DNA of 64,000 bases from Alkalicoccus saliphilus (GCF_003044065.1 NZ_PZJJ01000005.1:62001-126000); one strand, 5' to 3'; shown: positions 19,890-30,444, counted from the first letter of the stretch. Made by a program: numbers and translations. Notes: generated from the letters alone by a model not told the origin.

Positions 19890-20216
19890 CTATTCTAAAT
19901 TTTCCAAGGCGCGAACAACCTCGTCCAAATACGGATGCTCTCCTTGCTGAAGCAGCTTTTTTAATTTTTCAATTTCTGTCTTTCGTCCTTCATACTTTTT
20001 AAGAAGCTGCAGTTTCTCTTCATATTCTTCCAGCAGTACTTCGGTCCGTCGGATATTGTCGTATACTGCCTGACGGCTGATATGGAAATATTCGGCAATT
20101 TCTCCAAGTGACCAGTCATCCAGATAATACATCGACATATACTGATTCTGCTTCTCCGTTAGTAATGCATAGTAGAAATCATACAAATAGTTCATGCGAA
20201 TAGTTTTATCGATCAA
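19890..20216 (-). CDS. ylxM: YlxM family putative HTH regulator
   Basis: Member of the UPF0122/YlxM family, an HTH protein reported in streptococci to bind Ffh and FtsY and modulate SRP GTPase activity. 108 residues with [20 protein letters not shown] and the helix-turn-helix [21 protein letters not shown], then a coiled coil. The start is a TTG (20216) with GGCGGTGG upstream, giving the [10 protein letters not shown] start expected from homologues. Between ftsY and ffh, as usual. Confidence 0.92.
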   Translation of the reverse strand: MIDKTIRMNYLYDFYYALLTEKQNQYMSMYYLDDWSLGEIAEYFHISRQAVYDNIRRTEVLLEEYEEKLQLLKKYEGRKTEIEKLKKLLQQGEHPYLDEVVRALENLE

Positions 20217-20286
20217 AGCGCCACCGCCTTGTTAAGGTGTTTTCCTTTACAAATTAATGCTACAGGATGCAGAGAATGCCTGTCAA

Positions 20287-21288
20287 CTACGAGGTTTCTT
20301 CCTCATTCTTTCTTTCTTCAATTAAATCAGAAAAAAGACCGTTCACGTACTGTTCCGGGACAAATTTCTGCAGATCATCCAGACCTTCCCCAAGACCGAC
20401 AAACTTCACGGGGATATTAAGTTCATTTCTAATAGCCATGACGATACCCCCTTTTGCTGTACCATCAAGCTTCGTCAGTACAATACCGCTTACGTCTGTA
20501 GCTTCCCCAAAAATTTTAGCCTGTGTCATCGCATTCTGGCCGGTAGTAGCATCGAGTACTAAAAGCACTTCATGGGGAGCTTCCGGTATCTCCCTTGTGA
20601 GTACCCTTTTTACTTTTTCAAGTTCTTTCATCAAATTAACTTTATTCTGGAGCCGGCCGGCTGTATCACAGATCAGAATATCGGCACCGCGGGATTTTGC
20701 AGATCGGACAGCATCATACATTACAGCTGCAGGATCCGACCCTGCCTGCTGTTTGACCACTTCCACTCCGGCCCTGCTGCCCCACACTTCCAGCTGTTCA
20801 ATAGCACCGGCCCGGAAAGTATCCCCGGCGGCCAGAACCACCTTTTTATTTTCCTGTTTAAATTTATGGGCAAGTTTGCCGATAGTTGTTGTTTTTCCAA
20901 CCCCGTTGACCCCGACTACGAGAATCACCGTGAGGGTATCTGTCTGCAAGTTCAGTTCCGTTTCTTCTTCCGTTTTAACAAGCAGTGCTGAAAGCTTTTC
21001 CGTTATAAGCGGCTGGAGATCCTGTGTATTTTTAATATTTCTGCGCAGAGCTTCGTCTCTCAGCTCGTCCACGAGCTCCATAGACGTACTGACACCTACG
21101 TCGGCTGTAATTAAAACTTCTTCAAGTTCTTCAAAGAACTCTTCATCCACTGTTCTGTAATCCATCATCAGTTCATTCATCGCCCCTACAAAGGAGTCTC
21201 TTGTTTTTGACAGACCATCTTTAAATTTTTCTGTTACCGAATCTGTCTGTGTCGACAGTTTATCTTTAATATTTTTAAAAAAGCTCAT
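20287..21288 (-). CDS. ftsY: SRP receptor FtsY
   Basis: Signal recognition particle receptor GTPase at the membrane. 333 residues, with a short basic-acidic N-terminus (MSFFKNIKDKLSTQTDSV) in place of the long A domain, then the N domain and G domain: GVNGVGKTTTIGKLA, DTAGRLQNKVNLM, LDATTGQNAM and TKLDGTAKGG. Two bases after the smc stop, so smc-ftsY are translated together. Confidence 0.97.
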   Translation of the reverse strand: MSFFKNIKDKLSTQTDSVTEKFKDGLSKTRDSFVGAMNELMMDYRTVDEEFFEELEEVLITADVGVSTSMELVDELRDEALRRNIKNTQDLQPLITEKLSALLVKTEEETELNLQTDTLTVILVVGVNGVGKTTTIGKLAHKFKQENKKVVLAAGDTFRAGAIEQLEVWGSRAGVEVVKQQAGSDPAAVMYDAVRSAKSRGADILICDTAGRLQNKVNLMKELEKVKRVLTREIPEAPHEVLLVLDATTGQNAMTQAKIFGEATDVSGIVLTKLDGTAKGGIVMAIRNELNIPVKFVGLGEGLDDLQKFVPEQYVNGLFSDLIEERKNEEETS

Positions 21289-21290
21289 TT

Positions 21291-24200
21291 TTATTCCTCC
21301 TTAGAAGAACCGGTCCCTACCAGTTCTTTTGATTCTTCCAGTTTTACAGATACGAGGTTGGAAATACCGGACTCCTGCATCGTCACCCCATAAAGAGCAT
21401 CGGCTTTTTCCATAGTACCTTTGCGGTGGGTGACAACAACAAACTGGGTGTCGCAACTGAAATCCTTTAAAAACTCGGCAAATCGGCTCACGTTTGCTTC
21501 ATCGAGAGCTGCCTCCACTTCATCGAGCACGCAGAAAGGCACTGGACGTGCTTTTAATATGGAAAACAGAAGTGCTATGGCCGTCAGTGCACGCTCCCCG
21601 CCCGAAAGAAGAGCCAGGTTCTGCAGTTTCTTGCCAGGAGGCTGCGCTGAAATTTCCACTCCTGTATGAAGCAGGTCCCCGGAATTTGTCAGTTCAAGAG
21701 CTGCGTTTCCACCCCCGAACAGATCCCTGAATACTGATTGAAAATGCTGCTGTATACTGTTGAACGTATATTCAAAGCGGCTGACCATTTCATCATCCAT
21801 CTCACGAATAATATTGGTTAAGGTAGCTTTTGCTTCTTCGAGATCTTCTTTTTGACCGTTCAAAAAATCAAATCTTTCTTTTACCCTTTCAAATTCATCA
21901 ATTGCTCCTGTATTTACTTCTCCCAGCTCACTGATCCCCATTTTCAGAAGCCGTACTTTGGACTGTGCTTCTTCAAGCGGGAGTGAGAGGCGGTATCGCT
22001 GCTCTGCTGCCTGAAATGAAAGCTCATATTCCTGTTGAAGATGATTCAGGCGGTGGTCAAGCTCCATGTCAAGGCGATTTACCTCGAGCTGTCTGTTATG
22101 AATCTGTTCCTGCAGGTACGTATCCTGACTGGCGTTTTCTTTTAATTCGCTTTCTACTTCCTGAAGTCGCTTTTCCTGCTCTGTACGATTTTCACGCAGG
22201 TTTTTAAGCTTTGAAGCGAGTTCGCTCTTCCTTGCTTTTTTCTCCATAAGAATATCTTCAACCGAAGAAGCATCGGAAGACCTCTCGTTTAATTCTGCTT
22301 CCAAAAGACTGTTTGCTTCATCTTTTTCTGCAATTTCTTCCGAAAGTTCTTTCAGCTCCCGCCGGATTCGTTGAAGGTTTTCCTGCTGATTAGCGGCCTG
22401 CTCTTCCTCTTTAGCATACGTAACCTGCAGGGAAGTACTTCTTTGAACGAGTTGAGCTTTGTCAGTTTCTTCTTTTTCACGATTCTCTGAGAGCTTACGA
22501 ATTTTTTCATCCATCGATTCCAGCTTTCTGTTCAGCTGATCCACTTCTCTCGTAAGTTTTTGGAGATTATGCTTTCGGTTATGCTGTTCCTCCATTGTTT
22601 CTTTCGTTTCCATGTCGTAAATTCGCAGCTTCTCCTGCAGAGAAGACCCGGTGACTCTGAATTCTTCCAGCTCTGTTTTCATCCTCAGCTCTTCGTCACG
22701 GTTTTTCTCTCCGCTTTGTTTAATTTCCTGAAGTTCATTTTCCAGTTCTTTTCTTTTCGATTTCCAGGCTCGGACACCGGCTTCCAATTCGGTTGTTTTT
22801 TCGTTCATAGAACTGATTTTTTCTTTCAATGATTCCAGCTCTTTTTGACGTCCGAGAAGCTGTGTCTGTTTTTTATGAAGACTCCCCCCTGTCATAGAAC
22901 CTCCAGGGTTTAAGATATCGCCTTCCAGCGTTACGATACGGTACCGGTAATTTACGGCCTTCGCCAGACTTTCAGCTGATTGTAAATCGGAGGCAATCAG
23001 GACGTTTCCAAGCAGGTGCCGCATGACATGACGATACTTGTCCTCCGTTTCCACGAGTTCACTGGCCACCCCGGTAAAAGCATCGAATTTACGCACTTTA
23101 TCCAGATCTGTTTCGGAGATGAACCTGGATTTTACAGTGTCTAATGGCAGGAAAGTCGCCCGTCCAAGGTTTTTGCTTTTCAAGTATTGAATTGCCTTTC
23201 TTCCGGCAGCTTCATTTTCCACCACTACATGCTGCTGGCTCGCCCCGAGTGCTGTTTCCACTGCTCTCCCAAGCTTTTCCGGTACAGAAATAAGTTCAGC
23301 AACCGCCCCGCGCACGCCGGAAAAGTCCCGGTCTCTTTCTTTAAGGATATGTTTTACACCTGTAAAAAAACCTGTGTATTCCTGCTGCATACTTTCCAGC
23401 GTATCACGCTTTGCTTCCATTTGCTGCAGGTGACGGAGTCCTTCATAATAAAGGCTTTCTTTTTCCTCATTTTGACGGAGCATACTTTCAAATGCTTTCT
23501 TCTTTTCATACCATCGGCTCGTAAGCGCTTCTACTTTTTCTTTGGCAGCCTTATGTTTGTTTTCTTTTTCCTGGAGTTTCTGTTCAAAAGCCTGCCGCTG
23601 CTTCAGAACGTCGGCGTTCTCTTTTTCTCTCCTGTTCAAGTATTCTTCAGCTTTTAAAATCTGTTCTTCTGTGTAGCGCCTTTCGTTATCGAGTGAGGTT
23701 TTTTCATTGAGAAGATCAATGTACTTCGATTTCAGTTCTTCAAGCTGTTGTTCCTTATTTTCCCCGAGCTCGTTGAGTTTTTCCTGGACCTTCCTTAATT
23801 CTGCTTTCGTATTATCAAGCTCTGAAACTGTTTTCTTCAGCACACTTTCTTCCCGTTTCAATGATTCGTCAAGCACGCTTCTTTTCTGCTGAAGCACTTC
23901 TATTTCTCTACGGTACTGCTGGCGGTTTTGGGAGTAATGCTTTTTACGCTCTTTCCAAAGCTCCTTAAGACCTTCCTGTTTTTCAACCTCTTCACTTATT
24001 TCAAGCAGATCGTGCTGTTGCTTCTCCACTTCCTTATCAAGAGTCCTCATTAATTTTCTGGCGGAAACCTGCTTTTCTTCTATTTTAGAAATTTTTGATT
24101 CATGACGGGCTTTTCTAGTTTCGAGTTCTTCTAATTTTTCTTTTTCAGCTGTCCATTCTTTATGCTTTTCTTTAACTTCGTGAACAAGTACAGCTGCCTC

Positions 24201-24875
24201 AATTTGTTTCAGCTCTTCCTTCTGTGCCAGATATTCTTTTGCTGCAGAAGCCTGTTCCTCCAGCGGCTGGACTTGAGCATCCAGCTCGTGAAGTATATCT
24301 CTGACTCTTTTAAGGTTTTCTTCAGTATCCAGCAGCTTTTTTTCGGACTGCTGTTTGCGCTGCTTGTATTTTCTTACGCCGGCAGCTTCTTCAAAAATGG
24401 CACGTCTGTCCTCTGCTTTACTGCTTAATATTTCTTCTACCCGTCCCTGCCCGATGATTGAAAAGGATTCGCGGCCGATGCCTGAATCCATAAATAAATC
24501 TATAATATCCTTTAAGCGGCAGGATTGACCGTTTATTAAATACTCGCTGTCCCCTGTCCGGAATACTCTTCTTGTGACGGCTACTTCTGTGTAGTCCACC
24601 GCCAGCTTCTGCTGTTCATTATTCAAAATCAGTGAAATTTCCGCCATATTCAGGGGCGGTCTTGTTTCACTTCCTGAAAAAATGACATCCTCCATTTTTG
24701 CTCCCCGCAGGTTGCGCGCAGACTGTTCACCCAGTACCCAGCGGACGGCATCCGAAATATTACTTTTTCCACTGCCGTTTGGACCGACCACTGCCGTTAC
24801 TCCTTCTTCAAACTCCACGTGCACCAGATCTGCAAAAGATTTAAATCCTGCGAGTTCAAGCCTTTTAAGGAACAT
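21291..24875 (-). CDS. smc: Chromosome partition protein Smc
   Basis: SMC ATPase that forms the condensin ring with ScpA and ScpB. 1194 residues: Walker A GPNGSGKSN in the N-terminal head, a coiled coil of about 330 residues, the hinge around residues 500-670 (GVRGAVAELISVPEKLGRAV), a second coiled coil, and the C-terminal head with signature LLSGGERALTAIALLFS and Walker B FCVLDEVEAALDEAN. ATG at 24875 has GAGGTG six bases upstream; a GTG three codons earlier lies in that ribosome site. Separated from rnc by two genes on the other strand. Confidence 0.98.
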   Translation of the reverse strand: MFLKRLELAGFKSFADLVHVEFEEGVTAVVGPNGSGKSNISDAVRWVLGEQSARNLRGAKMEDVIFSGSETRPPLNMAEISLILNNEQQKLAVDYTEVAVTRRVFRTGDSEYLINGQSCRLKDIIDLFMDSGIGRESFSIIGQGRVEEILSSKAEDRRAIFEEAAGVRKYKQRKQQSEKKLLDTEENLKRVRDILHELDAQVQPLEEQASAAKEYLAQKEELKQIEAAVLVHEVKEKHKEWTAEKEKLEELETRKARHESKISKIEEKQVSARKLMRTLDKEVEKQQHDLLEISEEVEKQEGLKELWKERKKHYSQNRQQYRREIEVLQQKRSVLDESLKREESVLKKTVSELDNTKAELRKVQEKLNELGENKEQQLEELKSKYIDLLNEKTSLDNERRYTEEQILKAEEYLNRREKENADVLKQRQAFEQKLQEKENKHKAAKEKVEALTSRWYEKKKAFESMLRQNEEKESLYYEGLRHLQQMEAKRDTLESMQQEYTGFFTGVKHILKERDRDFSGVRGAVAELISVPEKLGRAVETALGASQQHVVVENEAAGRKAIQYLKSKNLGRATFLPLDTVKSRFISETDLDKVRKFDAFTGVASELVETEDKYRHVMRHLLGNVLIASDLQSAESLAKAVNYRYRIVTLEGDILNPGGSMTGGSLHKKQTQLLGRQKELESLKEKISSMNEKTTELEAGVRAWKSKRKELENELQEIKQSGEKNRDEELRMKTELEEFRVTGSSLQEKLRIYDMETKETMEEQHNRKHNLQKLTREVDQLNRKLESMDEKIRKLSENREKEETDKAQLVQRSTSLQVTYAKEEEQAANQQENLQRIRRELKELSEEIAEKDEANSLLEAELNERSSDASSVEDILMEKKARKSELASKLKNLRENRTEQEKRLQEVESELKENASQDTYLQEQIHNRQLEVNRLDMELDHRLNHLQQEYELSFQAAEQRYRLSLPLEEAQSKVRLLKMGISELGEVNTGAIDEFERVKERFDFLNGQKEDLEEAKATLTNIIREMDDEMVSRFEYTFNSIQQHFQSVFRDLFGGGNAALELTNSGDLLHTGVEISAQPPGKKLQNLALLSGGERALTAIALLFSILKARPVPFCVLDEVEAALDEANVSRFAEFLKDFSCDTQFVVVTHRKGTMEKADALYGVTMQESGISNLVSVKLEESKELVGTGSSKEE

Positions 24876-24925
24876 GTCACTCACCTCTACCTTCTATTCA
24901 TGAGTTATATAGTGCTAACCAAGCT

Positions 24926-24954
24926 ATTTTATCATACATTAAAGGGCAGTTTAA
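24926..24954 (-). promoter_or_regulatory. Probable promoter of smc-ftsY-ylxM-ffh
   Basis: Minus strand TTAAAC (24949-24954), 17 bases, TAAAAT (24926-24931), about 50 bases before smc. An own promoter is needed, because rnc is cut off by the plus-strand pair at 25.1-25.8 kb. Confidence 0.6.
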
Positions 24955-25136
24955 CTAGCTTTTACATCGTGACGGGGAAATGGCTGTTATGCTCCTCTTT
25001 CTCATGTTAAGATAAAAGCAAGGTGGCAGCTGCTTACGGTTAAACAGGCTGTTCGCTGTGTTAGAAGGCAGCGTTATAGTTAGTTGAAACAGCTTCAGCT
25101 TATAATTAAATATAATCAATAGAAAGGGTGATAAAT

Positions 25137-25361
25137 TTGAAGGATACGGATGTAAAAAAAGAAGAAATGGCACAAATGATAGAAGATATAAAAGATAAGC
25201 TCCAGATCGTTAATGGAGGAGCTATGAAAGCAGAATTTTATGGTGCCGAGAAGTACGATGAAATAAAAGAAATTCACGATATGGTTATGTCCAAACCAAA
25301 CTTCAGCGTTAACGAAATGGATGCCATCGTCTCTGAACTTGGAAATATGCGTAATCAGTAA
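25137..25361 (+). CDS. yfkK: DUF1128 (UPF0435/YfkK-like) small protein
   Basis: Small conserved protein of the DUF1128 family, unknown function, resembling B. subtilis YfkK (MIEEIKNKLKMVN...LGS): here MIEDIKDKLQIVNGG, YDEIKEIHDMV and FSVNEMDAIVSELGNM. 74 residues from a TTG at 25137, eight bases after AAAGGG; a GTG at 25128 overlaps that site. Plus strand, divergent from smc and 22 bases before kapB, probably co-transcribed with it. In B. subtilis it is not in this position. Confidence 0.82.
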   Translation: MKDTDVKKEEMAQMIEDIKDKLQIVNGGAMKAEFYGAEKYDEIKEIHDMVMSKPNFSVNEMDAIVSELGNMRNQ

Positions 25362-25383
25362 AAGATCAGAAAGTAGGTTTTTT

Positions 25384-25761
25384 ATGGAAAACGGAGATTT
25401 AGTCCGCTGCACTTACAAAACCGGCGGCTATATTGGAGAAATTATCAGTCAGTCTCCTGGTTCAAAAACTGCGGTCGTTAAGATTCTGGCAGTAACCAAG
25501 CATCCGCGTCAAGGTGACCTTCATAATCCAAATCAGGTGGACGTACCTCTTTTTCATGAAAGAAAAGCATTGAGTTATACGGAGAAAGCTAATATTCCTG
25601 TAACTCATTTAAAACCTTTCGAAGGAGATCCTCCTTCCTATGAAGAATCTCTGCGGCAAGCCGCGGATACGTATGCGGCAGAACTCCGCAGTAATGATTC
25701 CGACTTCTCGAAAGCATGCTTCAGCGCACTTCAGCGGGTCCGGGAGGAGTACCGGGTTTAA
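25384..25761 (+). CDS. kapB: KapB-like protein
   Basis: Resembles KapB, the protein first linked to KinB function in the sporulation phosphorelay. 125 residues starting MENGDLVRCTYKTGGYIGEI, with the characteristic VKILAVTKHPRQGDLHNPNQVDVPLFHERKAL-type core (shown in parts: KHPRQGDLHNP, VPLFHERKAL) and VKPYEG-like HLKPFEGDPPSYEESL. No lipobox is visible, so the lipoprotein label of the family does not apply here. ATG at 25384 with a modest ribosome site (AAGTAGG). No kinB is nearby. It converges on rnc at a shared terminator. Confidence 0.85.
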   Translation: MENGDLVRCTYKTGGYIGEIISQSPGSKTAVVKILAVTKHPRQGDLHNPNQVDVPLFHERKALSYTEKANIPVTHLKPFEGDPPSYEESLRQAADTYAAELRSNDSDFSKACFSALQRVREEYRV

Positions 25762-25903
25762 TGAAGGGCTCTGTAAAGTTAATTAAGGCTTTTTCAAACG
25801 GTTATGAATGCTTTTAAAGCTTTTTAACAGTACGCTGTGGACGACTGAAGAAAAAAGCCTCGAGCGCTCTAAAAAACACCGCGCAGTATCAGAACTAAAC
25901 AGT

Positions 25904-25955
25904 AAAAGCGTGATCTATCAGCACTGTGCAGGTGCTCATAGATCACGCTTTTTTA
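25904..25955. terminator. Bidirectional terminator between kapB and rnc
   Basis: A perfect 15-base arm pair AAAAGCGTGATCTAT (25904-25918) / ATAGATCACGCTTTT (25938-25952), extended by CAGCAC/GTGCTC, followed by TT on the plus strand and with A/U-rich flanks on both sides. It lies just after the rnc stop (25957) and about 140 bases after kapB. Confidence 0.9.
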
Positions 25956-25956
25956 T

Positions 25957-26724
25957 TTATTCCTCATTGTTCAGCTTTTCGAGCGCTTTCTGGGCAGCCA
26001 TCTGCTCCGCTTCTTTTTTGGACTTGCCGGTTCCTGTGCCGAGAGGCTCTTCGTCCAGCTGGACTTCGGATACAAACTCCCGGGAATGGGCAGGGCCTTT
26101 TTCCTGCACAATATGATACTGCACCTGTCCCTGGGTTTCCCGCTGAATCAGTTCCTGAAGCTGACTCTTAAAATCCATCATATGGGAAAACTCACCGTCA
26201 TGAATTTTCGGATAAACGTACTTCTCCAAAAATCCGTAAACTGCTTCCATTCCTGAATCCAGATACAATGCGCCTATAAACGCTTCAAATACATCCGCAA
26301 GAAGTGCAGGACGCTCCCTGCCACCCGTCATTTCTTCTCCTTTACCGAGCAGCACATAGTCACCAAAATGCAGCTCTTCTGCATTTTTAGCAAGAGAAGG
26401 CTCACATACGATAGCAGCTCTGAGTTTGGTCATCTCTCCCTCACTCATATGTTCAAAAAGTTTAAATAAATACTGTGAGATGGCCAATTCCAAAACTGCA
26501 TCGCCTAAAAATTCAAGTCTTTCGTTGTCATCGTGCGGACGGATCCTATGTTCGTTTACGTAGGAAGAATGTGTAAAAGCCTGAATAAACAGATCTTCTT
26601 TTTCAAAAGATACTTCAATAGACTCCAGAAACTGCCTGTATTTAGCTTTTTGTGCCTGAGTCATCTGAAGTTTTTTTCCTTGACGTTTCATACCCCGCCT
26701 GTAAATTTTTCTTGATTGCTGCAT
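25957..26724 (-). CDS. rnc: Ribonuclease III
   Basis: Double-strand-specific RNase that processes rRNA and silences toxin mRNAs. 255 residues from the ATG at 26724: a basic N-terminus (about 1-40), the RNase III domain with signature [17 protein letters not shown] and the catalytic Asp/Glu in [17 protein letters not shown], and a C-terminal dsRBD ([12 protein letters not shown] ... [16 protein letters not shown]). The upstream longer frame start is less likely; an internal ATG 11 codons in is also possible. Follows acpP. Confidence 0.95.
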   Translation of the reverse strand: MQQSRKIYRRGMKRQGKKLQMTQAQKAKYRQFLESIEVSFEKEDLFIQAFTHSSYVNEHRIRPHDDNERLEFLGDAVLELAISQYLFKLFEHMSEGEMTKLRAAIVCEPSLAKNAEELHFGDYVLLGKGEEMTGGRERPALLADVFEAFIGALYLDSGMEAVYGFLEKYVYPKIHDGEFSHMMDFKSQLQELIQRETQGQVQYHIVQEKGPAHSREFVSEVQLDEEPLGTGTGKSKKEAEQMAAQKALEKLNNEE

Positions 26725-26818
26725 GCAAACCCCCACCAGTTTCTTTTTTCGTATAAGCCGGCAGTACGAGAGAATCAATCAGGGCGATCCGGTGGATACC
26801 GGGATCACCCTGCAGTTA

Positions 26819-27052
26819 TTACTGATGATTCTCTATGTAGTCAATGACATCACCGACTGTAGCGATCTTCTCTGCGTCTTCGTCAGAGATTTCCAGATCA
26901 AACTCGTCTTCAAGCTCCATAACAAGTTCTACTACGTCAAGAGAGTCAGCACCCAGATCATCTTTAAATGTAGCTTCGCGCTTTACTTCTGATTCGTCAA
27001 CTCCGAGGCGCTCGGATACGATTTTGGAAATGCGTTCCTGATTCGTTGCCAT
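26819..27052 (-). CDS. acpP: Acyl carrier protein
   Basis: Carrier of growing fatty acyl chains on a 4'-phosphopantetheine arm. 77 residues, acidic, with the attachment Ser37 in the DSL motif ([17 protein letters not shown]). ATG at 27052 preceded by AAGGAGGTG. A start three codons earlier is rejected. It lies 56 bases after fabG in the fapR-plsX-fabD-fabG-acpP operon. Confidence 0.98.
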   Translation of the reverse strand: MATNQERISKIVSERLGVDESEVKREATFKDDLGADSLDVVELVMELEDEFDLEISDEDAEKIATVGDVIDYIENHQ

Positions 27053-27108
27053 GTCTTTCACCTCCTTACGTCATTATAGGATAAAGCCCGGCGAAATGCC
27101 AGACACTT

Positions 27109-27849
27109 TTACGGCATATACATTCCACCATCGACGTGAAGTGTCTGCCCAGTCATATACTCGCTGTCAGCAGATGCCAGAAAACGGACAATTCGTGCTA
27201 CGTCCTCCGGCTGCCCGAGTTTCCCTAGAGGAATCTGGCTGTAGAGTGCCTCTTTTGATTCCTCCGGCAGCTCCTCTGTCATTTCTGTAGAAATAAAGCC
27301 CGGTGAAACGGCATTCACGAGAATGTTCCGGTTTGCCAATTCCCGTGCGAGCGACTTAGTTAACCCTATCACTCCTGCTTTGCTGGCTGCGTAATTAGCC
27401 TGGCCGGCGTTTCCAAGCGCCCCCACCACTGAAGAAATGTTAATTATTCTCCCGGAACGTTGTTTCATCATAGGACGGGTTACAGCTTTCGAACAATTGA
27501 AAACACCTTTAAGATTTGTATTTATAACAGCATCAAAATCTTCTTCCTTCATGCGCATTACAAGGTTATCTCTTGTAATACCAGCATTGTTTACGAGTAT
27601 ATCTATACTTCCAAATGTTTTGACGACTTCTTTCACCATATTTTGTGCTGCTTCCCCATCAGCCACATCCGCCTGAACAGCATAAGCTTCCACACCGTGT
27701 TTCCTGCATTCTTCGACAGTGTTTTCTGCCTTTTCCCTGTTTCCGGAATAATTAACGGCAACGTTCACCCCTTTTTCAGCAAGTTCAAGGCAGACCGCCC
27801 TTCCAATGCCTCTTGAACCACCTGTGACGAGTGCATTCAACCCTTTCAT
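27109..27849 (-). CDS. fabG: 3-oxoacyl-ACP reductase FabG
   Basis: NADPH-dependent beta-ketoacyl-ACP reductase of type II fatty acid synthesis. 246 residues of the short-chain dehydrogenase family: cofactor motif [10 protein letters not shown] near the start, NNAG at about 87-90, the catalytic Ser in INISSVVG, and Tyr-Lys in [12 protein letters not shown]-terminus HVDGGMYMP is typical. Overlaps the fabD stop by four bases. Confidence 0.97.
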   Translation of the reverse strand: MKGLNALVTGGSRGIGRAVCLELAEKGVNVAVNYSGNREKAENTVEECRKHGVEAYAVQADVADGEAAQNMVKEVVKTFGSIDILVNNAGITRDNLVMRMKEEDFDAVINTNLKGVFNCSKAVTRPMMKQRSGRIINISSVVGALGNAGQANYAASKAGVIGLTKSLARELANRNILVNAVSPGFISTEMTEELPEESKEALYSQIPLGKLGQPEDVARIVRFLASADSEYMTGQTLHVDGGMYMP

Positions 27850-28790
27850 TTCTCTTCCTCCTTTAAATGCTCTACAGCTTTCTCCAATGTTTCTTTGTCA
27901 TAGACAGGAAGTGTTACTGCCTGACGGGATACTTTTTTCACGAGGCCGCTGAGCACTTTCCCAGGCCCTGCTTCAATAAACGTGTCCACGCCCTGATCGA
28001 GCAGGTACCTTATTGTGTCCTCCCAGAGCACGGGGGATGATATTTGTTCTGTTAAAGCTTTTGTTACATTTTCTTTCGTAACCGGCCTTCCCGTTACATT
28101 GGCGATCACCTGCATACTCTGCCCGTTGACATCCATATGCGCAAGTTCCGGCTTCATTTTTTCGGCTGCCGGCTGCATCAGACTGGAATGAAACGGGCCG
28201 CTCACCTGCAGAAGCATTGCTCTTCTCGCCCCTGCTTCTTTAGCAAGTTCCACGGCACGGTTAACTCCTTCAACACTTCCGGAAATGACAATCTGACCGG
28301 GACAGTTGAAGTTGGCCGGCTCGACAACACCTGCTTCTTCAGAAGCCTGCTTCGTAACCTTTTCAAGCTTGTCACGATCGAGCCCCAGAATGGCAGCCAT
28401 CGTTCCTTTGCCTTCTGGTACTGCTTCTTCCATAAACTGGCCGCGTTTACGAACTACCTGTACGGTTTCCGTAAACGAGAGTGTGCCTGAAGCTGTAAGT
28501 GCGCTGTATTCACCGAGACTGTGTCCGGCTGTGTAAGAAGCTTTCACACCCTGGCTTTCAAGCACTTTCCATGCTGCCAAACTCGCAGTCAGCAGAGCAG
28601 GCTGTGTATTTTCTGTACGTTTTAGAATTGCTTCTTCTCCATTGAATATCATTTCAGAAAAATGTTCTCCAAGAGCATGATCCGCCATTTCAAACACTTT
28701 TTTTGCTTCAGGGTATTTTTCTGCAAGCTCCTGACCCATTCCAATATGCTGAGCTCCCTGTCCCGGGAAAATTACTGCTGTTTTTTTCAT
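27846..28790 (-). CDS. fabD: Malonyl-CoA:ACP transacylase
   Basis: Loads malonyl groups on ACP. 314 residues: [15 protein letters not shown] near the start, the nucleophile Ser in [10 protein letters not shown] (about 88-97), catalytic His in [10 protein letters not shown] and the C-terminal [14 protein letters not shown]. Overlaps plsX by four bases (ATGA) and fabG by four, so the three are translationally coupled. Confidence 0.97.
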   Translation of the reverse strand: MKKTAVIFPGQGAQHIGMGQELAEKYPEAKKVFEMADHALGEHFSEMIFNGEEAILKRTENTQPALLTASLAAWKVLESQGVKASYTAGHSLGEYSALTASGTLSFTETVQVVRKRGQFMEEAVPEGKGTMAAILGLDRDKLEKVTKQASEEAGVVEPANFNCPGQIVISGSVEGVNRAVELAKEAGARRAMLLQVSGPFHSSLMQPAAEKMKPELAHMDVNGQSMQVIANVTGRPVTKENVTKALTEQISSPVLWEDTIRYLLDQGVDTFIEAGPGKVLSGLVKKVSRQAVTLPVYDKETLEKAVEHLKEEEK

Positions 28791-29791
28791 AGCTGCTCCT
28801 CCGATTTTTTTGTGGCTTCTATCGTCTCACGGATCGTGTCGATTACTTTTTCGTCGTGCATCGTCTTAGCCTGACGGACAGCACTGAAAAATGCCTGGGC
28901 ATCTGAAGAACCGTGCGCTTTAATAACAGGCGCATTCAAACCGAACAGACCTGCTCCACCATATTCGGAGTAGTCCATTTTATTTTTCACCCGTTTAAAC
29001 GCCGGTTTAAGAACTCCGGCCGCCAGTTTGTTTTTAAGAGAAGAAGTCAGTTCATCTTTTAACAGGGCAAAAAGAGATAATGCTGTGCCTTCAATTGTCT
29101 TTAACACAAGATTACCTGAAAATCCGTCACAGACAACTACATCCGCCGCCCCGTCCAGGAGGTCCCGGGCCTCTACATTACCGATAAAATTCAGGGGCAT
29201 TTTTTCCAGTTCCTCGTATGCTGCTTTAGCAAGTTCCGTGCCCTTTCCGGCCTCGGCCCCGACGTTCAGCAGGCCGATTCTCGGAGAGTCCATTCCCCGC
29301 ACGTTGCGCATATAAACATCGCCCATTAAAGCATACTGTACAAGATGTGCCGGCTTAGCCTCCATATTCGCTCCTACGTCCAGCAGTAGAAAACCTTTTC
29401 CTTCCATGGTTGGAAGCATTGGAGAAAGAGCCGGCCTTTCAATGCCTCTAGTTCGTCCGATAATGAGGAGCCCGGCTGTCATAAGTGCTCCGGTGTTTCC
29501 TGCTGAAACAGCCGCATCCGCTTTTCCATCTTTTACAAGCTGTACCGCCTGCACCATCGATGCATCTTTTTTACGGCGTACTGCTTTTACAGGTGAATCG
29601 TCGGCATCAATCACAGTTGTAGTATGGATGATTTTGACCCGGTCCGACTGTTCGATATAAGGAGTAATTTTATCCTTGTCACCAATTAGAATTACCTGCA
29701 GATCTTTATATGTATCAAGAGCTGTGATGCAGCCCTGCAAAACACTTTCCGGGGCATTATCGCCGCCCATAGCATCCACTGCTAAACGCAT
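28787..29791 (-). CDS. plsX: Phosphate acyltransferase PlsX
   Basis: Makes acyl-phosphate from acyl-ACP for the PlsY route to phosphatidic acid. 334 residues beginning [14 protein letters not shown], with [21 protein letters not shown] and [17 protein letters not shown], all family motifs. Starts two bases after the fapR stop, with GGCGGGG as ribosome site in the end of fapR. Likely subject to FapR through the operator at 30388-30403. Confidence 0.97.
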   Translation of the reverse strand: MRLAVDAMGGDNAPESVLQGCITALDTYKDLQVILIGDKDKITPYIEQSDRVKIIHTTTVIDADDSPVKAVRRKKDASMVQAVQLVKDGKADAAVSAGNTGALMTAGLLIIGRTRGIERPALSPMLPTMEGKGFLLLDVGANMEAKPAHLVQYALMGDVYMRNVRGMDSPRIGLLNVGAEAGKGTELAKAAYEELEKMPLNFIGNVEARDLLDGAADVVVCDGFSGNLVLKTIEGTALSLFALLKDELTSSLKNKLAAGVLKPAFKRVKNKMDYSEYGGAGLFGLNAPVIKAHGSSDAQAFFSAVRQAKTMHDEKVIDTIRETIEATKKSEEQL

Positions 29792-29793
29792 TT

Positions 29794-30363
29794 TTATTCC
29801 CCGCCTTCTGCATAGTCTTCACGGAACATGGAAAAACGGCCTTCAAAAACAAGTGACTGTTCTACGAAGCTTTCAACTGTGACGTCCGTCCGGTTCCGGC
29901 GGATATCAACTACCTTCGCTTTAGCGATTACTCGTTCTCCTGCTGAAACCTGCCGTTTAAAGGAAATTTCGGCATTAGCAGTAAGAGCCAGTTCATCATT
30001 GATTACTGCTACAGCGAGAGAGTTCGCCTGGGCGAACAAATGGTGGCCTCTTGCTATATTGTTTCTGGAAAAAACATGCTCCTGCTTTATATCCAAAATA
30101 GAAATCGCATATTTATCCAGTTCGAGGTCTATAATTTCTCCAATAATTTCTTCTTCAGGCAGAGCCCTCACTGGATCGTACTGTTTTTGAGCGACATCTT
30201 TGATGCGCTCCCTGACTTCGGGAATGTTCATTTCCAGTCGATCAAGCCTGATCGTCTGCACACTCACCTGAAACAAGGAAGCCAGAGCTTCATCTGTAAT
30301 AAACGGATCTTCTTTAATCCGCTCCTGCAGCTTCGGCTGGCGCTGCTTTTTGGTCCATTTCAT
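29794..30363 (-). CDS. fapR: Malonyl-CoA-responsive repressor FapR
   Basis: FapR represses fatty acid and phospholipid genes and is released by malonyl-CoA. 189 residues: N-terminal helix-turn-helix ([20 protein letters not shown] with [20 protein letters not shown]) and a C-terminal hot-dog ligand domain (about 70-189) with [20 protein letters not shown]. Heads fapR-plsX-fabD-fabG-acpP. Its own promoter contains a FapR box, so it is autoregulated. Confidence 0.96.
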   Translation of the reverse strand: MKWTKKQRQPKLQERIKEDPFITDEALASLFQVSVQTIRLDRLEMNIPEVRERIKDVAQKQYDPVRALPEEEIIGEIIDLELDKYAISILDIKQEHVFSRNNIARGHHLFAQANSLAVAVINDELALTANAEISFKRQVSAGERVIAKAKVVDIRRNRTDVTVESFVEQSLVFEGRFSMFREDYAEGGE

Positions 30364-30387
30364 AGATTCATCACTTCCAAGCTCATA

Positions 30388-30434
30388 GGACTAGGTACTA
30401 ATTGTAGTATATAGATAACACCTTCCATTTTCAA
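30388..30434 (-). promoter_or_regulatory. fapR promoter with FapR operator
   Basis: Minus strand TTGAAA (30429-30434), 17 bases, TATACT (30406-30411). Just downstream, AATTAGTACCTAGTCC (30388-30403) matches the known FapR box (TTAGTACCTAGTCTTA) over most positions and covers the start site. An imperfect inverted repeat (30418-30447) also straddles the -35. Confidence 0.8.
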
Positions 30435-30444
30435 CTGGAAGATG

